The notes below the pieces were generated by a model that ran no database searches, was not told the origin of the DNA, and was given only the letters and a program-made list of their open reading frames with translations. Shown in pieces: positions 63,772-64,000 of a DNA stretch of 64,000 nt. A program made the position numbers and the translations under genes. Numbering within the stretch: the first letter of the stretch is position 1; each line of letters starts with the position of its first letter. This DNA comes from Daphnia carinata (taxonomy: Eukaryota > Arthropoda > Branchiopoda > Diplostraca > Daphniidae), in assembly GCF_022539665.2 (NCBI RefSeq), contig NC_081337.1, positions 3,944,679 to 4,008,678 on the forward strand. Direction: 5' to 3'.

Positions 63772-64000
63772 CTACCAAGGCCGCCAAACTTTCTCGGACG
63801 CAGTGGCCACCGATGGCGAATACAAATCAGAGCGGATCGAGTATTTGGAATAATCGCAAGGGCCCGTCGTCGTGTCCATGACGTCAGACAGAGCCGGACT
63901 GACTGGAAGCGGAGGCAAGACGGAAGAACGATGGATGCTGCGCAATTCCGGTTGCTGCTGTTGGGTCGGCGAGCTGGGTGGTGTGTAGCTAGCAGACGGG
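63772..64000 (-). CDS. E(spl)/HES-family repressor, C-terminal part (runs off the window)
   Basis: Minus-strand frame open from the window edge to TAG at 63774-63772, about 76 residues. It ends EKVWRPW, the Groucho-binding signature of hairy/E(spl)/HES proteins. The preceding tail is Pro/Ser/Gln-rich (SYTPPSSPTQQQQ) and contains acidic and aromatic patches, as in these repressors. The bHLH and Orange domains must lie beyond position 64000. Unlike the neighbour, the WRPW is in frame with the open tail. Hairy versus E(spl) type cannot be decided from this piece. Confidence 0.8.
   Translation of the reverse strand, partial: PSASYTPPSSPTQQQQPELRSIHRSSVLPPLPVSPALSDVMDTTTGPCDYSKYSIRSDLYSPSVATASEKVWRPW

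Overview
The window looks like nuclear genomic DNA from a branchiopod crustacean, most likely Daphnia or a close relative. The genes are animal type with many short introns (about 50-120 nt) and GT-AG junctions. Three gene families place it in arthropods: a tandem gooseberry/gooseberry-neuro pair, E(spl)/HES bHLH-Orange genes, and an ERdj5 co-chaperone. The species is inferred from gene structure and style; no search was run.

Layout. 1-7 kb is flanking DNA rich in homopolymers and microsatellites. 7.15-12.87 kb (+) is a five-exon Pax3/7 gene, best matched to gooseberry. 13-28 kb is a long gene-poor interval holding one tRNA-Arg(TCG). 28.36-33.19 kb (+) is a six-exon second Pax3/7 gene, best matched to gooseberry-neuro, with a candidate Inr+DPE promoter. 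33.73-36.69 kb (-) is a ten-exon DNAJC10/ERdj5 gene ending in RDEL, convergent with the Pax gene. 36.93-38.55 kb is an uncharacterised fold-back repeat containing a small hairpin MITE. 39.40-41.56 kb (-) is a leucine-rich-repeat gene of unknown function. It is divergent from 42.65-44.68 kb (+), an eight-exon gene for RNA polymerase III subunit RPC3. 46.85-48.01 kb is a non-autonomous DNA element with 27-bp terminal inverted repeats. 50.45-52.3 kb is an imperfect tandem array related to the fold-back repeat. 53.82 kb (-) is a tRNA-Thr(TGT). 56.60-58.16 kb (-) is an E(spl)/HES gene with paired Su(H)-like sites upstream, and 63.77-64.00 kb (-) is the WRPW-terminal piece of a second one.

How it fits together. 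Two developmental loci (segmentation/neural Pax3/7 and Notch-responsive E(spl)) flank a block of housekeeping genes (ER protein reduction, Pol III transcription). The flanks are full of A/T tracts and microsatellites with large spacers. The central 33-52.5 kb is compact, has few long homopolymers and carries the transposon-like repeats.

The strongest observations are: a 144-bp stretch of complete nucleotide identity between the two otherwise diverged paired boxes, suggesting gene conversion; a degenerate RED subdomain and a shifted homeobox intron in the gooseberry-like gene; a +1 frame problem before the WRPW motif of the E(spl) gene; head-to-head Su(H) site pairs with unusually short spacers; and the related fold-back and tandem repeat family.
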